Below, in pieces: positions 1-12,532 of a DNA stretch of 59,823 nt (the first letter of the stretch is position 1; each line of letters starts with the position of its first letter). Below the pieces are notes generated by a model. It was not told the origin of the DNA. It saw only the letters and a program-made list of their open reading frames with translations, and did not search any database. The translations under genes and the position numbers were made by a program. This DNA is from Setaria digitata (Eukaryota; Nematoda; Chromadorea; Rhabditida; Setariidae). The stretch covers positions 1 through 59,823 of the forward strand of contig RCAB01000403.1 in assembly GCA_003640385.1 (NCBI GenBank), read 5' to 3'.

Positions 1-534
1 TTTTTTTTGTCAAGTTTTTGTCATCAAAAGGACACTTATTACGCAACTAATTTTCTTTACTATTAATAGCATATAGGAAATATTTTTCAATGTAATTTTT
101 GAAAATTAATTTAGAGAAGGATTGATTTTAAGGATGGAAATAAAACAGGAATTTTCGCAAAAGTGTGACAAACTAGCGTAGGATATTTATGAATTTAGGA
201 GAAGATGGGAAAATAATAAATTAAAAAAAAAAAAAAAAATGAATTGGCAATGAATTTCAAATGATCTGTTGAAAAGCAAAGTTGAAAAAAAAAAATTTAA
301 AGATTCAGATTTTAACGTTCTAACTTAGTTTGAAAATTTAAATGAAAGAATTCAGNAAAAAAAAAAAAAAGAAAACTATCAGTACAAATGTTTCACATTA
401 ATCTTATTATACCAGTATATTTTGATACTGTACAAAAGTAAGATTTTTTCTCTATTTATGAAACTATTTTTGTAGTTATGCAAATTAATTATCAATGATA
501 ATTTAACAAAATTTTCCAATAAGATCAAACTTCT

Positions 535-574
<40 letters not shown>

Positions 575-2427
575 TTCTCTCTCCGATATTTCATTTACGG
601 TAACAATTTAATGAATTGCAACAAATTAACCAAACCTGAAATGTTTCCAATTTTGAATTACAGTACCATAAATTAACGATTTGCTTCGTTACAGTCATAT
701 AAAACCGTCATCAACGTGCAGAATTTGGCGTAGTATGTGGATCACGTAAATGACGCAACTGTTTGTTGCTATTATGCCGGATAAAATGAACGGAAATCCG
801 GATTGGTTAAACTAATATATAACAGTTAGAAGAGAAATATATGCTAAGTTTGGAATGAATTAACAAATGAATGAGTAAAAGAATAACTGGGGATGAATGT
901 AATTGAATTGATAACAAAAAAGAAAAAATGACTGATAATAACTGAAGCAAAAAAAATGACTTAATAGGTGAACGTGAATGAATGAAAGACAGGAATGAGT
1001 GAATGAGCATAAATGGCCTGAAGTGCTACTGTTTCAAACTTATCTCCCAGTACCATAAATAGATGTTCTTTAGTTTAAAATTGAATGCTCTTTTTTCATT
1101 CATAATTTATTGATATTTAAATTAACATGTACAAAAATATAATTAACAATTCTCCAGAAAATTTAATTTTATTAATTAATCAAGACTGCATTAATTGCGT
1201 TAATTAAGTTAACGCTATCAACTGGACATATTATTATTATCATTATCATCAAAATTCTTTCAAAATTTTTTATTTTAATTATATTTCGTAGAATAATAGT
1301 TCTTTCTTTTTGAAAATTTCTGCACTTTTAAATTGGCGCACTTTATTTGGTCTGTTTGTTCCATCGCTGGGACAGAGTGAGTTTTCGCTGTCTGGTTGGG
1401 TGGGAGTGTGCTGATAATTCGTTTTGAATTTCGGAATTTCGGCTTTCCTGAAGGGTTGCCGGATAGCTCTGTGACTCGGACTGCCGCAGAATTCCGGATT
1501 GTCCACTCATCTAATTTCCCTGGACATGCTTAAAATTTGAGAAGCAATGAAGATTTGGTTAACTAACAGCTCAAACTGTCCCGGTCATCTTCAATCGTGC
1601 AGCTTATCCGAGCATCTAAGCTATCCGGCTATCCTGTTGTTGAACCGCATGAGACTTCCATTCCGTCATATAAATCATGACAATCCGGTCATCTGTGGTT
1701 TTCTGGCGGATGCAAGGGAATCCGGTCTAGATTGTCCATCGGGTGCAGAGATATTATCTCGTGGTTGAATCTGCTAGACAGATATTCTTTTATCTGCTTC
1801 TTTTCCGGTTTTTTCGGATAAAATGTTGTATGGTGATGTTTTTTTTTCCCTGATTAGAAAATTTCTCGAGATAATTCCGGAATGTTTTTTTTTTCTGTTC
1901 TACAATGTTTGGGGAAGGCTTTTGGAGAGATGAGTGCGGAAAATAACATTTATCAGTAAAGTTTGCATAATCAAATTTTCAAAATTTGAGCACTAATAGG
2001 AGGTTTCAATAAATTGAAATTTATGTGGACAGAAGTGCCGGGTTATTGGTGTTGTGCTGATAGAGAGTTCTATGTTGAATGAAGTTTTAGAGGCTGAAAA
2101 AGTCTAACTTAGATTTGATATATCTTGCAGTATGGATATGATTTTCTGCGGAAGGCAACTCAAGAGAATGATTTTAACTTGGCATTAAATGTATTTTTAA
2201 GTGTTGTGCAAACTTCTCACAGCACACTACTAGTAAACAGCCATAAATTTAGTTCATACTCAAGAAATCGGATGCTTTGCAATGTGTTTTGAATTCTTCT
2301 CTGACATAGTATTTGTTATATTCAGATCTATTGCTTTAACTTGATTTTATCAGTTGTATCGCGTATTTAAATACTTAGCTTCAGGTTACATGTGAATGTT
2401 TTTTTTGAACGCAAGCTAAAAGATGAA
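1..2427. other. Intergenic region, AT-rich, left edge
   Basis: I find no convincing exon in this stretch. It holds A/T runs, one ambiguous base at 356 just before a poly(A) run, a CT microsatellite at 538-571, and a cluster of TCCGG/CCGGA words between 778 and 1880. The last part, roughly 2385-2427, is probably the 5' untranslated region of the next gene, after a possible splice acceptor ending at 2384 (CTTCAG). Short open frames here are not conserved-looking and have no splice context. Confidence 0.6.
538..571. repeat. (CT)n microsatellite
   Basis: An uninterrupted run of CT dinucleotides, followed by a short imperfect CT-rich tail to about 585. It lies in intergenic DNA about 1.9 kb before the first gene. 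Confidence 0.95.
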
Positions 2428-5400
2428 ATGGCGTCATCGTTGATTAAAATATTTCGCTTCAGGAAGCACAAGGATTATGATGATCTCGTAAGTTTATAAA
2501 TTATAATAAATTTTATACATTCAGGAAATGCAGGACTCAAAGAAGTTTTATGCGAAAATAGTAGTGCTGATTTTCTTCGATTTTATTTTCTCATTCTTCT
2601 CAGCTGTTTTTTCCTTTCGTCGGAGGAATTCTTATGTAATTCCTACGGCTATATCAAAAATTAAATATCAGTTTACCTTATAAGTGATACCTCTGAATCG
2701 ACCAAATAATACATTAAATAGCGTTAGGTTGTTTAAGCATAATTTTAGAAAAAGTTTTTCCGGATGTATTTTACAGTTTTACTAAGCGAAAGACACATCT
2801 TTCATAATAGATTAAAATCCCGTCATTGCGCAGAATATTCATTGCAGTAATGAGTGAAGTTCAAGCATATCTATTTTGCTATGCAGATATGTTTATTCCG
2901 CTACCAAACAGATCCTTTTGAATGACTGAACCTCAATTTTTCATTGTAGAATCGTAAGGAATCGTCGCGTCGTTCTTTGCGTTGTTGTTCACCAATTTCT
3001 TCGTGGCGATCCGATAAGGAAGCAATTTACATAAGTGGTGCATCATGGACTAGACCTTCTGCTCCATATTCCGTTATTACAGCACCAAAGAAAGGAAAGC
3101 AAACAAGGTCATGCCCTGGAGGGGTTTCCATTTTCCCGATCAAATCATCCAATAGTAACAAAAAGTATGATTCGATTGAAAGCAAGTTCGTTTTTTTTTT
3201 TTCTACTTTCATCGTTTGTTAGCTTCATTAATCAATTGATTCCTATTGCTTGCTTCATTTATTTGATAATTAATTTGTTAGTGGTGTAAACATGCTGTTG
3301 TTTGTCCTGCTGTGTAACAGCCCGAGCTAATTATACGCTGTGATATCTCTCCTGATAACTGATATGGATAGATGTAATTAGCAGCTAGATCGTACTTCTT
3401 TAGTTTTAAAGTGAAAACAAAAATTCATTTTACAACGATTTTAGGTCTGTTGGTATAGGAGGTGATGTGAGAAATGTGGATGCTGAAATAAAAACATCTG
3501 AATATGGTAGCGCAGATCCTAGTCCAACAGATACTTCACAAAGTGCTCCTCTGTCATTTTTGGAATCCAAAGCTGGTAGTGAACATAAAGCTGAGGTTTG
3601 CAAATTTTAAAGGAATTGGAAATGATAAAGTTTTTTTCTATTTTAGAAACTCGGGGAGAAGTTATAGCTTTTCAAATCACGAAAAACCAGATATTTAGGA
3701 ATTAATGATCAAATATTCAAGGTGTCATACTTCATGATAACTTTCATGCTAAATGCGATTTTTAGATTCAGAAATACGAATTTGAAATACGCAAATTGAG
3801 AAAACGACTGAAGGAAGAACGACATTATTTTAAAGGACAGATTATTGCTGTACAGGTGCGCTTGATAATGATTACTTGAATAAGTTACGCTTTATTCTTT
3901 CAATAGTTGTAGGTGACCTAAATCGAATTTGAATTTTGGGAGGATTTTATTCAAATTTTGGTAAATAAATTAGAAAAATCACTATTAGTTTCTAAAAATT
4001 TCCGAGTGTAAGGCGCGGAAAGATGGTAAGTGTATTTGCGAACCTATTTTTTTCAGAAAGAAAAGGATCATATGAGGCGTTACTTAGAGAAAGCTAGTCG
4101 AGCTGTTGTGCATATGCAGCGAGGTATTGATCAGGAAAGGCGAAAGAATTCAAATCTGAGGAAACAGTTACATGAATCAGACATAATTATTGTAAGAAAT
4201 ATTACTTTTGTTAGGCTTTTAGGCAGAGTCATGCATCCAATATTATTGTGCAAATTATTTAAGACTAATTCATGTTTCAAAAAATTCCATCTCTGCAGCG
4301 ATTTTGAATCCTGACTGTGAGCGGTCAATAATCTGTATGCCTTGTTGTAATAGTTTGTTAATATTACATTGATAGGATTTATTTCTTCTAGATTGGTCTA
4401 CAAAATCAACTTAGAAATAATCAGTATCGTGAAATGGAACGTAACGGTAGCGTTAGTTGCCCATCATGCGGTTCAACAATAGTTGGCGCTGGTGAAGCAC
4501 TTTGCGCCCTTACACATTCCAATGCAAACCTTTACGACGATTCATTTACTTCAAATGTTAGTGATGCACCAGATGAAGTAAGAAGTTTCCGTAACAAAAA
4601 GTGTAGTACACCAGCAATTGCACCTTCGTTAAGAACTTCATCACCATCTATCAAGGTACTATCTTTTTTTTTTTGGATTTACCTCGGGTGCATTACTCAA
4701 ACAACTCCAAGTTGAGCGGTTTTTCTACTTCACTTATTCAGAACAAGTTTTTTTTCTTTTTTTTTTTGCGGATTCTATTTATAATGCGCATTAGTTTTAT
4801 TCGACATTAAATTGTGTTATGACATGTGGAGTAGAGTGGAAAGAGGGAAGTTTTATTGTGTTATGACTGACTATCACGGATAAAGTCAACAAATTAGAAT
4901 TGAAAAACTGTTGTTCTTATCAGAAACTATACATTTTCAAATGGATCCTTGCCTTTTAGGGTGCTAATGTACTTCCGGACCAAACAGCTATGAGTGAAAA
5001 ATCATGTGTGAAGTTACCAATTAGTCCATTAAAACGTTCGTACTCAGATAGCGAATTACCATCAATGATTTCAACAACTGAAGCGGAAAGCGGCTCGCAA
5101 GAATGTTTACTGCAATTGACCCATTTGCCAACTCGTGGGGAATTACTCTCCGAAAGCTTGGTTAGTTATTTTACATTAAACTGGAAACTTCTGATGTCAC
5201 TAAGCTTTTTGAAATGTGGATGGAGGAGTGAAAGTTTAGGATGGCTTTTGATTTAGCATGCACGGGATGTCGAGAATTTTCTCAAGTACTGAATCACGAC
5301 CTTCCATTACTTCAACTAATTTGTTTTGTCTTTCCCCATGTAGGGTGACTTTTCAGGATGGCACCAGTTTTTCGTCAGATGAAGAAACAACTACAATCGA

Positions 5401-5668
5401 GTTACTGGAGAAGCAACTGAGACGTCGTGGTGATAATGTTCGATTTGTACCTCCACGAAGAGCTGTACGTCAAGCAACTTTCCGACGCTTCGGCCGTAAA
5501 GAACTAAGTGCCTTGGCAGAATTCGACTATTTACAAAATCTGAGTACTGATGCCAGTGGGATTGCTACCAGTTCGGATTATTCATCACCGGAAGGTCGTC
5601 TGGGATTAAGCAAGGAACGGAAAATGCTGGAAAGTCGAACGCTATGTAATTTAAGGGTTTCTTCATGA
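2428..5668 (+). CDS. Unrecognised coiled-coil protein, 482 residues, eight exons
   Basis: Exons 2428-2487, 2950-3185, 3445-3595, 3766-3855, 4057-4191, 4392-4655, 4960-5160 and 5357-5668 join in frame and end at TGA 5666-5668. All introns are GT-AG. The N-terminus is short and basic (MASSLIKIFRFRKHKDYDDL), which could be a membrane or nuclear targeting segment. Residues about 150-240 are highly charged and heptad-like (for example KYEFEIRKLRKRLKEE), a likely coiled coil. A C-x2-C motif (SCPSCGS) follows, then Ser/Thr-rich sequence with possible phosphosites (RSYSDSELP), and a basic C-terminal block (RFVPPRRAVRQATFRRFGRK). I do not recognise the family; adaptor proteins of the cytoskeleton or of vesicles have this general build, but that is only an analogy. 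Acceptors in the last exon are ambiguous; 5357 keeps the frame open. Confidence 0.8.
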
Positions 5669-5989
5669 TTAGTTTCAAAACATTATTTTTGTAATCAAAA
5701 TGAAGAGGACTCAGTCCTCTCTATCAGTATGTTTATAGTGATTTTTTCTTCCTTGTTGAAACTCGTTGTTATACTACTTATTGATATTTATGCTGTTTGC
5801 TGTTAATATTTCCTTTTCATTTTTTAATTTACTTCACAAATTTTTAAAATCATAATTTACTCCTATATAATATATTAATATATAATGTAAGTTATGCAGT
5901 GGTTTTAAACTTATTTTGGAGATATCCGTTTAAAAAAAAAAATCCGGAATTCTTGCATCTGTGCGTGTTTCCACTGCTTCCTGTAACCA

Positions 5990-6001
5990 AATAAATTTAT
6001 T
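5990..6001. terminator. Back-to-back poly(A) signals, AATAAATTTATT
   Basis: This 12-base palindrome contains AATAAA on the plus strand (5990-5995) and AATAAA on the minus strand (complement of 5996-6001). It lies between two convergent genes, 322 bases after the plus-strand stop and 307 bases after the minus-strand stop, so it could serve both transcripts. Use by either gene is an inference. Confidence 0.5.
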
Positions 6002-6307
6002 ATAAGTGCTAATGATTCATGAATTAAATTGTGATGGTATATGCTACAATGAATAATGAAAAACCTGTTGAAATTTGTGAGCAGTGCAGCTTATTATACG
6101 AAATTCTTAGATGTTTTTTTGCATTTTGTGATCCACTTTTTTCCATGTATCTGCTAAGCGGTATTTCTTTCAACTATTATTTTTATAAGTTCTCAGTTTC
6201 AGTGCCTACTGTCAGAATTAAATCATTTGTCCTGAAACATGCTTACTTATACAAAAAAAGAAGTGTTTTCTGTTTTCCTACTTTTTCAAATATCTGAAGT
6301 CACATCT

Positions 6308-9300
6308 TCAATTTTCATCGATAATTTCCGTACCGCTGACACTTGTAAGCATTAAATAGATTTTACGCGCTATCACTGGTCCTATTCTTCTACCATAGTC
6401 CAACTTCGTATCAGACAACATTTTTATTCCTTCCTTCATTGGCATTGCTTTTAACCTATAATATTAGGTAAGTTTTGTTAAAATAACCTACAATTAAACC
6501 CTAACTAAAAGCTTCGGGGAAACACCACTAGAAATTTAATTTTAATATAATTAAACTTATTTGGCGTAGAGACACTTACAATTGCGAAAGAGTATGTGGG
6601 TTTGGAAATCTATTCACAATTGCCCGTTGTGCATCAGTACCCATTCGATGAATTTGGCTCAGCATTTTCATCCACCAATCAGATACAATGGATGAATTAT
6701 CACCCTGCAAATAACAAACTCAAGGGAGGTAGAGGTCAGCTTCTAATGAAATTTCATACTATTTCGCTTTAACAGAAATCTTTTCTTTTTTACTGAAGCC
6801 CTGTTGTATTAGAGTGTAACGAAGAAAAAACTTTTCTTAATGAATTTTCCAAATCCATTTTACCTTATTAAAGGATTGCAACGCTGATAATTCTGATTAG
6901 AAATCGAAATTATCCAGATCACGGATCTGGATAAGCAGTAAAATAACTAGGAATGGAAGCGACAACACATTACATCTTACTTCCGTTATGCCCTTTTCGA
7001 TATTTACAATTGGATAAATCTTTTCCTCCAGATAGCTTTGGTTTCGCGCAATTGCGCGATGCATTTGGGCAATAAGCATTGCGTATTCAGCTGTTGTTAA
7101 AACAAAATGAGTTTGCACTCGGTATCGCTCAAATATTTCCAAAACAAAATCTGCCACCTGAAGAACATTAGCTCTGAAATCTGCCATTTAATACAACTTT
7201 TTGTCTGTTGATATATTCTCACGAAATCTAGGTTAATTATATTTCCTTTTATTGATTAAATCTTCAAAAATGCTTGAGTTTTTAAATTTCAATTTGATTA
7301 AATTAGATACAATATATGTGGTATGGTTTCGAAACGAAAATGTGTTAGTTGCACTAACTTTTTCTTTTCGCAACTTTAACAAGCCGTAAACAACAATGGT
7401 AAGTCGAGCTGATGGAAACAGATTCTTTTTTAGGTACTCTTCAACGAAATCTGCAATTTCTTCAGCCGATTTGAATTCAGAGTAACGCTTCACACCCATC
7501 GACAGAATGAAAAACTGCTCGAGTACCTGGAACATTTATCGTAAGAAAAATTATGTTCAGTACAATTAAACATCAATATCTAGATAGAGATTTGTAACGG
7601 TTGACAATTAAAACCAAATAAAACCAATTATATTAGCTCATCTATCCTTCATACTTCTGTATTTAGATAACTTGATGCTGACAACGTCTCTCAATTTACA
7701 TCATGCTTAAAGGAACATACTTTTTCTTCTAATTTGGTACTTCTATTAGCGAAATGATATTATAATATTGAGTGAGCAATAAAACGAGACGACTGACTTT
7801 AACAGACAGAAATGAAACTGAAATTGAATAAATTGAGGACGAACCAACTTCTCACTACGAACAAATTCATCATTTTCCACTTCGCCTTGTAAAATTCTTC
7901 TTTTCCAGTAAATTCTCATGCCAGTTCCATCAAAAACAAGTTGATTACGGATATTCCGCTCCTCGAATATTTTTGTGGTCACTTCGTCCAAATTTTCTTC
8001 AATATGAAGGAATTGTAAATGAAACTTCGTTAATATCGTTACAATTATCATTGCATAGTAATAATAGTTACAGTTATTACAATAATGAGAAGAAAAAAGG
8101 TTGCAGTGTTCTTTTTCTTTCTTTTTTTTTTCAACGCATTGGCGTGTACACGGTATTGCAGAAAAATGTAAAGTGATGCAAACACTTCACTATTTTTCTC
8201 AACAAATAATGTAATTGATTAGAAAGTACCTATTTCAGTAAGCAAATCGAGGCTGATAAAGCAAAATAGATTCTGCTCACATTTCGATTTTTTCGCTGCA
8301 GATATTTCTCGTTGAAACTTGGCAATCTGTTTCTCGAGCTCAATCTGCTTCTGAAATTTTAAAAATATAATTCCACGTTAGTTTGGAATAGAAGAAGAAA
8401 AATTCACAAACTTTAAATATTAAAAATGATTATTCATATTACTTTAGGTTATTTCACCTGATAGTCGGTATTTTGCAAATGGTTTGGACACACTTTGAAA
8501 ATGAAAGGAACTGTTCAGAATGAAAATATAGCACAGCTGATATATATACTACAATAAGTCATAATTTTCAGGTACTTAACTAATGTAAATAACATTTCTT
8601 TAGCTTTCAACTGCATAAAAAACGCAACAGTTTTCTGAAATATAATCGTACAAGAAAAAAGAAAAAGCAGAAATAACCTTCCTCCTTGCTCTCTCCTGTT
8701 CCTTCCTTAATTTCGCTTCTGCTTTTGCAGCCTAAATTATGTATTTCTTATTAGTTTACAGTAAGAAGTGTGCAATTTAGCAAAATAGTTAATCAGTCAT
8801 TGTCCAGAGATCCTAGATTTTACAGAAAAGGAAGGAGTTATAGTCTGTTTTAAAATAATTTTAAACTATTATTGCGAATAAAGACTTTCAATAAGATACT
8901 ACGATTCAAATGATAATTCAATAGTGCTACATGACATTTCAAAAAAACGGCTGTTCAAATAAGCATGTCATTTTAACAAATTGATAAACTAACTGCAATT
9001 GAGAATAAGATACTGAAAATGCAAAAAAAAAAAAACCTTTTCGGCAAAAATTTCGTCCTTTGTTCTCTTTCGTCTTTTCTTGTCCACAAATGCGCTATCA
9101 GATGTCGAACGTACAATGGATATTGACATTGCGCTTTTATTAGGAGATGTTGAGAATATTACAGGTTGATCGGTGATTAACGGAGTTTCTTTGAATGATG
9201 TTACCGATTGCGCAGGTTGTGAGAACGATTCATTGCTGTACCAGTTAGCTAAATCTTCACATTCAGGCTTTTCATCAAATATACCTTGAAGCTTCCTAAG

Positions 9301-9949
9301 GGAATCACTTTGTTCATCGTCTGAAGAAGGCGAATGCAAAAATGCTGCATTATTCGAGCATTCCTCTAATAGCACTAGATCAGAAATATCGTTATCACGA
9401 AATCTTGAAGAGGATGGCATCTGTTCTTCATCATCCTGATTGTTGCAAACTGATATTTGCTTGTCTGGAAGGGAAAAGAGATTCTGAGAATTTTGCGAAT
9501 AAACATGTTTTTATTATAATTCTAACTAATAACGACATACTTAGTTAACACAAAAATACAAAAAAAAACAATCATCTAGAAAAAACAAATAACAAATAAT
9601 ACAAACAATATAAAATGTACTAGCTAAGAAAATAACATAAAATAATCAAAAGTCTAACTGCCACCGAATATTATTCGATAAGAATAACAATTAGCTGGCT
9701 AATAATCTAAAAGAAGCGAAGAAAATAGACAGAATTTACCATTTCTTTTAATTTGTATGAATAACGAGCACAAATTGGATAAAAATTCATTTTATAACAT
9801 TAAATTACGACTGGTGAAAAAAAAAAAAAAGTGGAAATAATCAGCTTAATATACTAACTATATTTTGACACATTTAAACAACCTGGCTGGTTTCTGAATC
9901 CAGTTCTATCTTCATCATCACTTATAATTATTACACTATCATCATTCAT
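6308..9949 (-). CDS. EME1: EME1, non-catalytic partner of MUS81 endonuclease
   Basis: EME1 pairs with MUS81 in the nucleus to cut 3' flaps, replication forks and nicked Holliday junctions. Exons on the minus strand: 9949-9883, 9464-9037, 8731-8678, 8350-8230, 7996-7845, 7526-7359, 7157-6981, 6704-6580 and 6455-6308. They join in frame to 479 residues (human EME1 is about 570). Residues 5-14 (SVIIISDDED) form a SUMO-interacting motif. A basic stretch (KKRRKRTKDEIFAEK) and charged helix lead into the ERCC4-like nuclease fold, with VQTHFVLTTAEYAMLIAQMH matching the EME1 core. No GDX(n)ERKX3D catalytic motif is present, as in other EME1 proteins. The tail has the (HhH)2 region (SDWWMKMLSQIHRMGTDAQR). 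The acceptor at 7997 is weak; other junctions are good. Confidence 0.9.
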
Positions 9950-9960
9950 TTCCAATAACT
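9950..9960 (-). promoter_or_regulatory. Probable spliced-leader acceptor of EME1
   Basis: On the minus strand a TTTTTCATTTCAG acceptor ends at 9959 and leaves a nine-base untranslated stretch before the ATG at 9949-9947. Such a very short leader is typical of nematode trans-splicing. An ordinary upstream noncoding exon is the alternative. Confidence 0.5.
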
Positions 9961-11479
9961 GAAATGAAAAACAAGATTAGCACACAATAATATGTATAGC
10001 ATTAAAACTGAGTAATTTATATACACGTACGTACGAGTACGTGAGTACGCAACTAAGGTAACTGTAAGAGTCATTTAATCTGAAACATAGACCAAGAGTT
10101 TAGTCTAGCATACATATCATTTCTCTCTGAACGATGAAAAGAGCAGCTAGTTTTGTGTAACCTCTTGTCATATTTCTACGCCAACATAACTCACAGAAAT
10201 AGGCCAGTGTCTGATCTGATTAAATGTAAGTCTAATCGAGTTAAATCTAGTCTGTTTCATTAGGTTAATTAAATGAGACAACATTTAAATGAGATATTCG
10301 TCTTTTGTTTGAGTATCATTCAAAATTCATTTTTTAATTACGTATGCTACAATCTAAGCTTTTCATCAAAATATATTAAAAAATTTTCTTTTTCAAAAAA
10401 AAAAAAAAAATTTTTGGATAACGTAAGCTAAAACTTACGCTTTTAATAATATATACTAAAATACACATGTTTAATAATAAACGTAAAAGTGTACGTTTAC
10501 GAGACGTAAATGAAGACGCATGTTTTTCACGATATGAATCAAAACGTGTACTTGCATGTTACGTTACACGTATGTGAAAATAGCAGAGAAAGAGGAAGAG
10601 GAGAAGAGAACAATATGTTGTAAAAATTCGTACTACGCGCTCGGAAATACACAAACAGTAGATGAGGAAAACGTGTTCCTGTTGCAGCACTGTTTACGTT
10701 TCAAATTTAATTAATTTTTATTTTAATTTGACTTAATTTGCGTTAATTCGATTTAATTTAATTTAATTTAATTTAATTTGGTCTGATTTAATTTAATGTC
10801 TTTCATTGGAATTAATTGAATTAAATGTAATTCAATACAATCAACTTAAACAATTAATTTAAATGTAATTTAATTTGTTTAATTTGATTAATTAAATTGA
10901 TTTTAATTTGCTTAATGCAATGAAATTTAATGCAGTGTAATTAATCCGTTTAATTCTGCAATTATTATATTGATTTTAATTTGAATTAATTTAATTTGAT
11001 GCAATCTAATTAATCAAATTTTGATATATGTCCAATTAAATTGATTAAAATACATACAATTTAATACGTTTAACACAATTAGCGTAATTAGATCCGATTT
11101 GACTTAATTTTTTAGTTAACTTAGTTAAGAAATTACCTTTGAGCTATTTTGATCCGGCTTAACAAATTAGTTTTAAATTGATGGACGCTACCAAATTTCA
11201 CTTATTTTTGAAATGCTGCCCTAAAGTTGTTATTTTATGATGATAGAATTAAAATGTTTGAAACTTCTTAACAGTATATTTTTCTTATCTTTCAAGGAAC
11301 TCGTTTTAGGAACTTAAATTGAATAGATTTTAATCATTAATCTTTTTTTAGATTTAAGTGTTAGTATTGATTATTCCGTTTCACTGCTGTTAACGTTGAG
11401 TGCATGAATGAAAATAAATTTGTAAAATAAGACAAATAAAAATAAATTACATGCAGCAATAATTTCAAACACTATTGCA

Positions 11480-11640
11480 TTTGATAATTTTGACTATCAA
11501 CAAGTTGATTACAATTGATAATTTGATCATTAATGAGTTGGTTATAATTGATCATCAATAAATTAGTTATAATTGATAATTTGATCATCAACAAGTTGAT
11601 TACAATTGATAATTTGATCACCAATAAGTTTATTGAGAAA
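11480..11640. repeat. Degenerate tandem repeat with TTGATCATCAA cores
   Basis: Units of about 35-40 bases built from 'attgataatttgatcatcaacaagttgatta' variants follow each other, with 'caagttgattacaattgataatttgatca' seen at both 11498 and 11590. Each unit is partly palindromic. A further diverged copy lies near 11848-11890. No protein is encoded; open frames on both strands here are repeat artefacts. Confidence 0.75.
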
Positions 11641-12509
11641 TGCGAACCAAAACGATGTGATAGACCGATTTGTAAGGGTATGGTTAAGACTAAGATAATT
11701 TCTAGTTTTTTTCTTACTTTTCCAGCTCTCCTCATAATCAGTTAATCAGTCAACTAATTGGTCACCAATTAGTGACAATCTATTTCTTGCCGGCCTGTTG
11801 CGCAAATTATTTGGCCGATTAATTATTTCGTCACCTAATTCCTAATTTGATCATCAGCAAGTTAATTACAGTTGATAATTTGTTCATTAATCAGCTGATT
11901 ATAAGTGCTAAAAGGAAATGGACCAATTTGTTCGATTCACTTTCTGTTGTTCATTTCAGTTGTATCTGGAAATGATGCAGACGTAAAATCCATTGAAATA
12001 ATTTAAATTTGCAAATTTATAATTTGAATTCAAAAAAGAAAAAGGCTATTTTTCTTGAATTTGAACTTAAAAACAATTGTTTGCTTCGTGATTGCATTGT
12101 TTATTTTCATCGTTTGTGAGATTGGCAGTAATTTCTCTGCCAAAATTTAAAATAATTCATTTCCGGGAGTGAATTTAATATTCGTAATTAATTTAAAAAA
12201 AAAAAAAATTATTTCGCAGCATAAGCTTAGCAACCAATTAAACAATATCATTCAACTCTTTTCTGTTTTTCTTTTAAATTAAATTTTACCTTCATTGTTT
12301 GCACATAAATGTTATCATTCACTTTTGATCGTAATTTCATTCTATAATTGAGAGGAGATGGAAATAGGTAATCGTCGTGATTTCATCAAAATAGCTTTTG
12401 TGCTACAAAATTCTAAGGGTCAGAAAGATTAGAAAAAAAAGAAAAAAATAAAAAACTTTTAGTAAAATTAGAAATAAAGTAAAATGATTGAAATGATAAA
12501 CCTCCTCTT

Positions 12510-12532
12510 CCCTCCCTCCCTCCCCCTCCCCC
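12510..12532 (-). promoter_or_regulatory. Potential G-quadruplex (G-rich on minus strand)
   Basis: Five C tracts of 3, 3, 3, 5 and 5 bases (12510-12512, 12514-12516, 12518-12520, 12522-12526, 12528-12532) are separated by single T bases. The minus strand thus has five G tracts with one-base loops, the most stable class of quadruplex, and the plus strand could form an i-motif. It stands out in very AT-rich DNA, about 190 bases before the flippase start codon. Confidence 0.6.

Noticed and set aside
1279..1506. 75-codon open frame on the minus strand
   Set aside because: No recognisable domain and no exon neighbours; composition not clearly coding.
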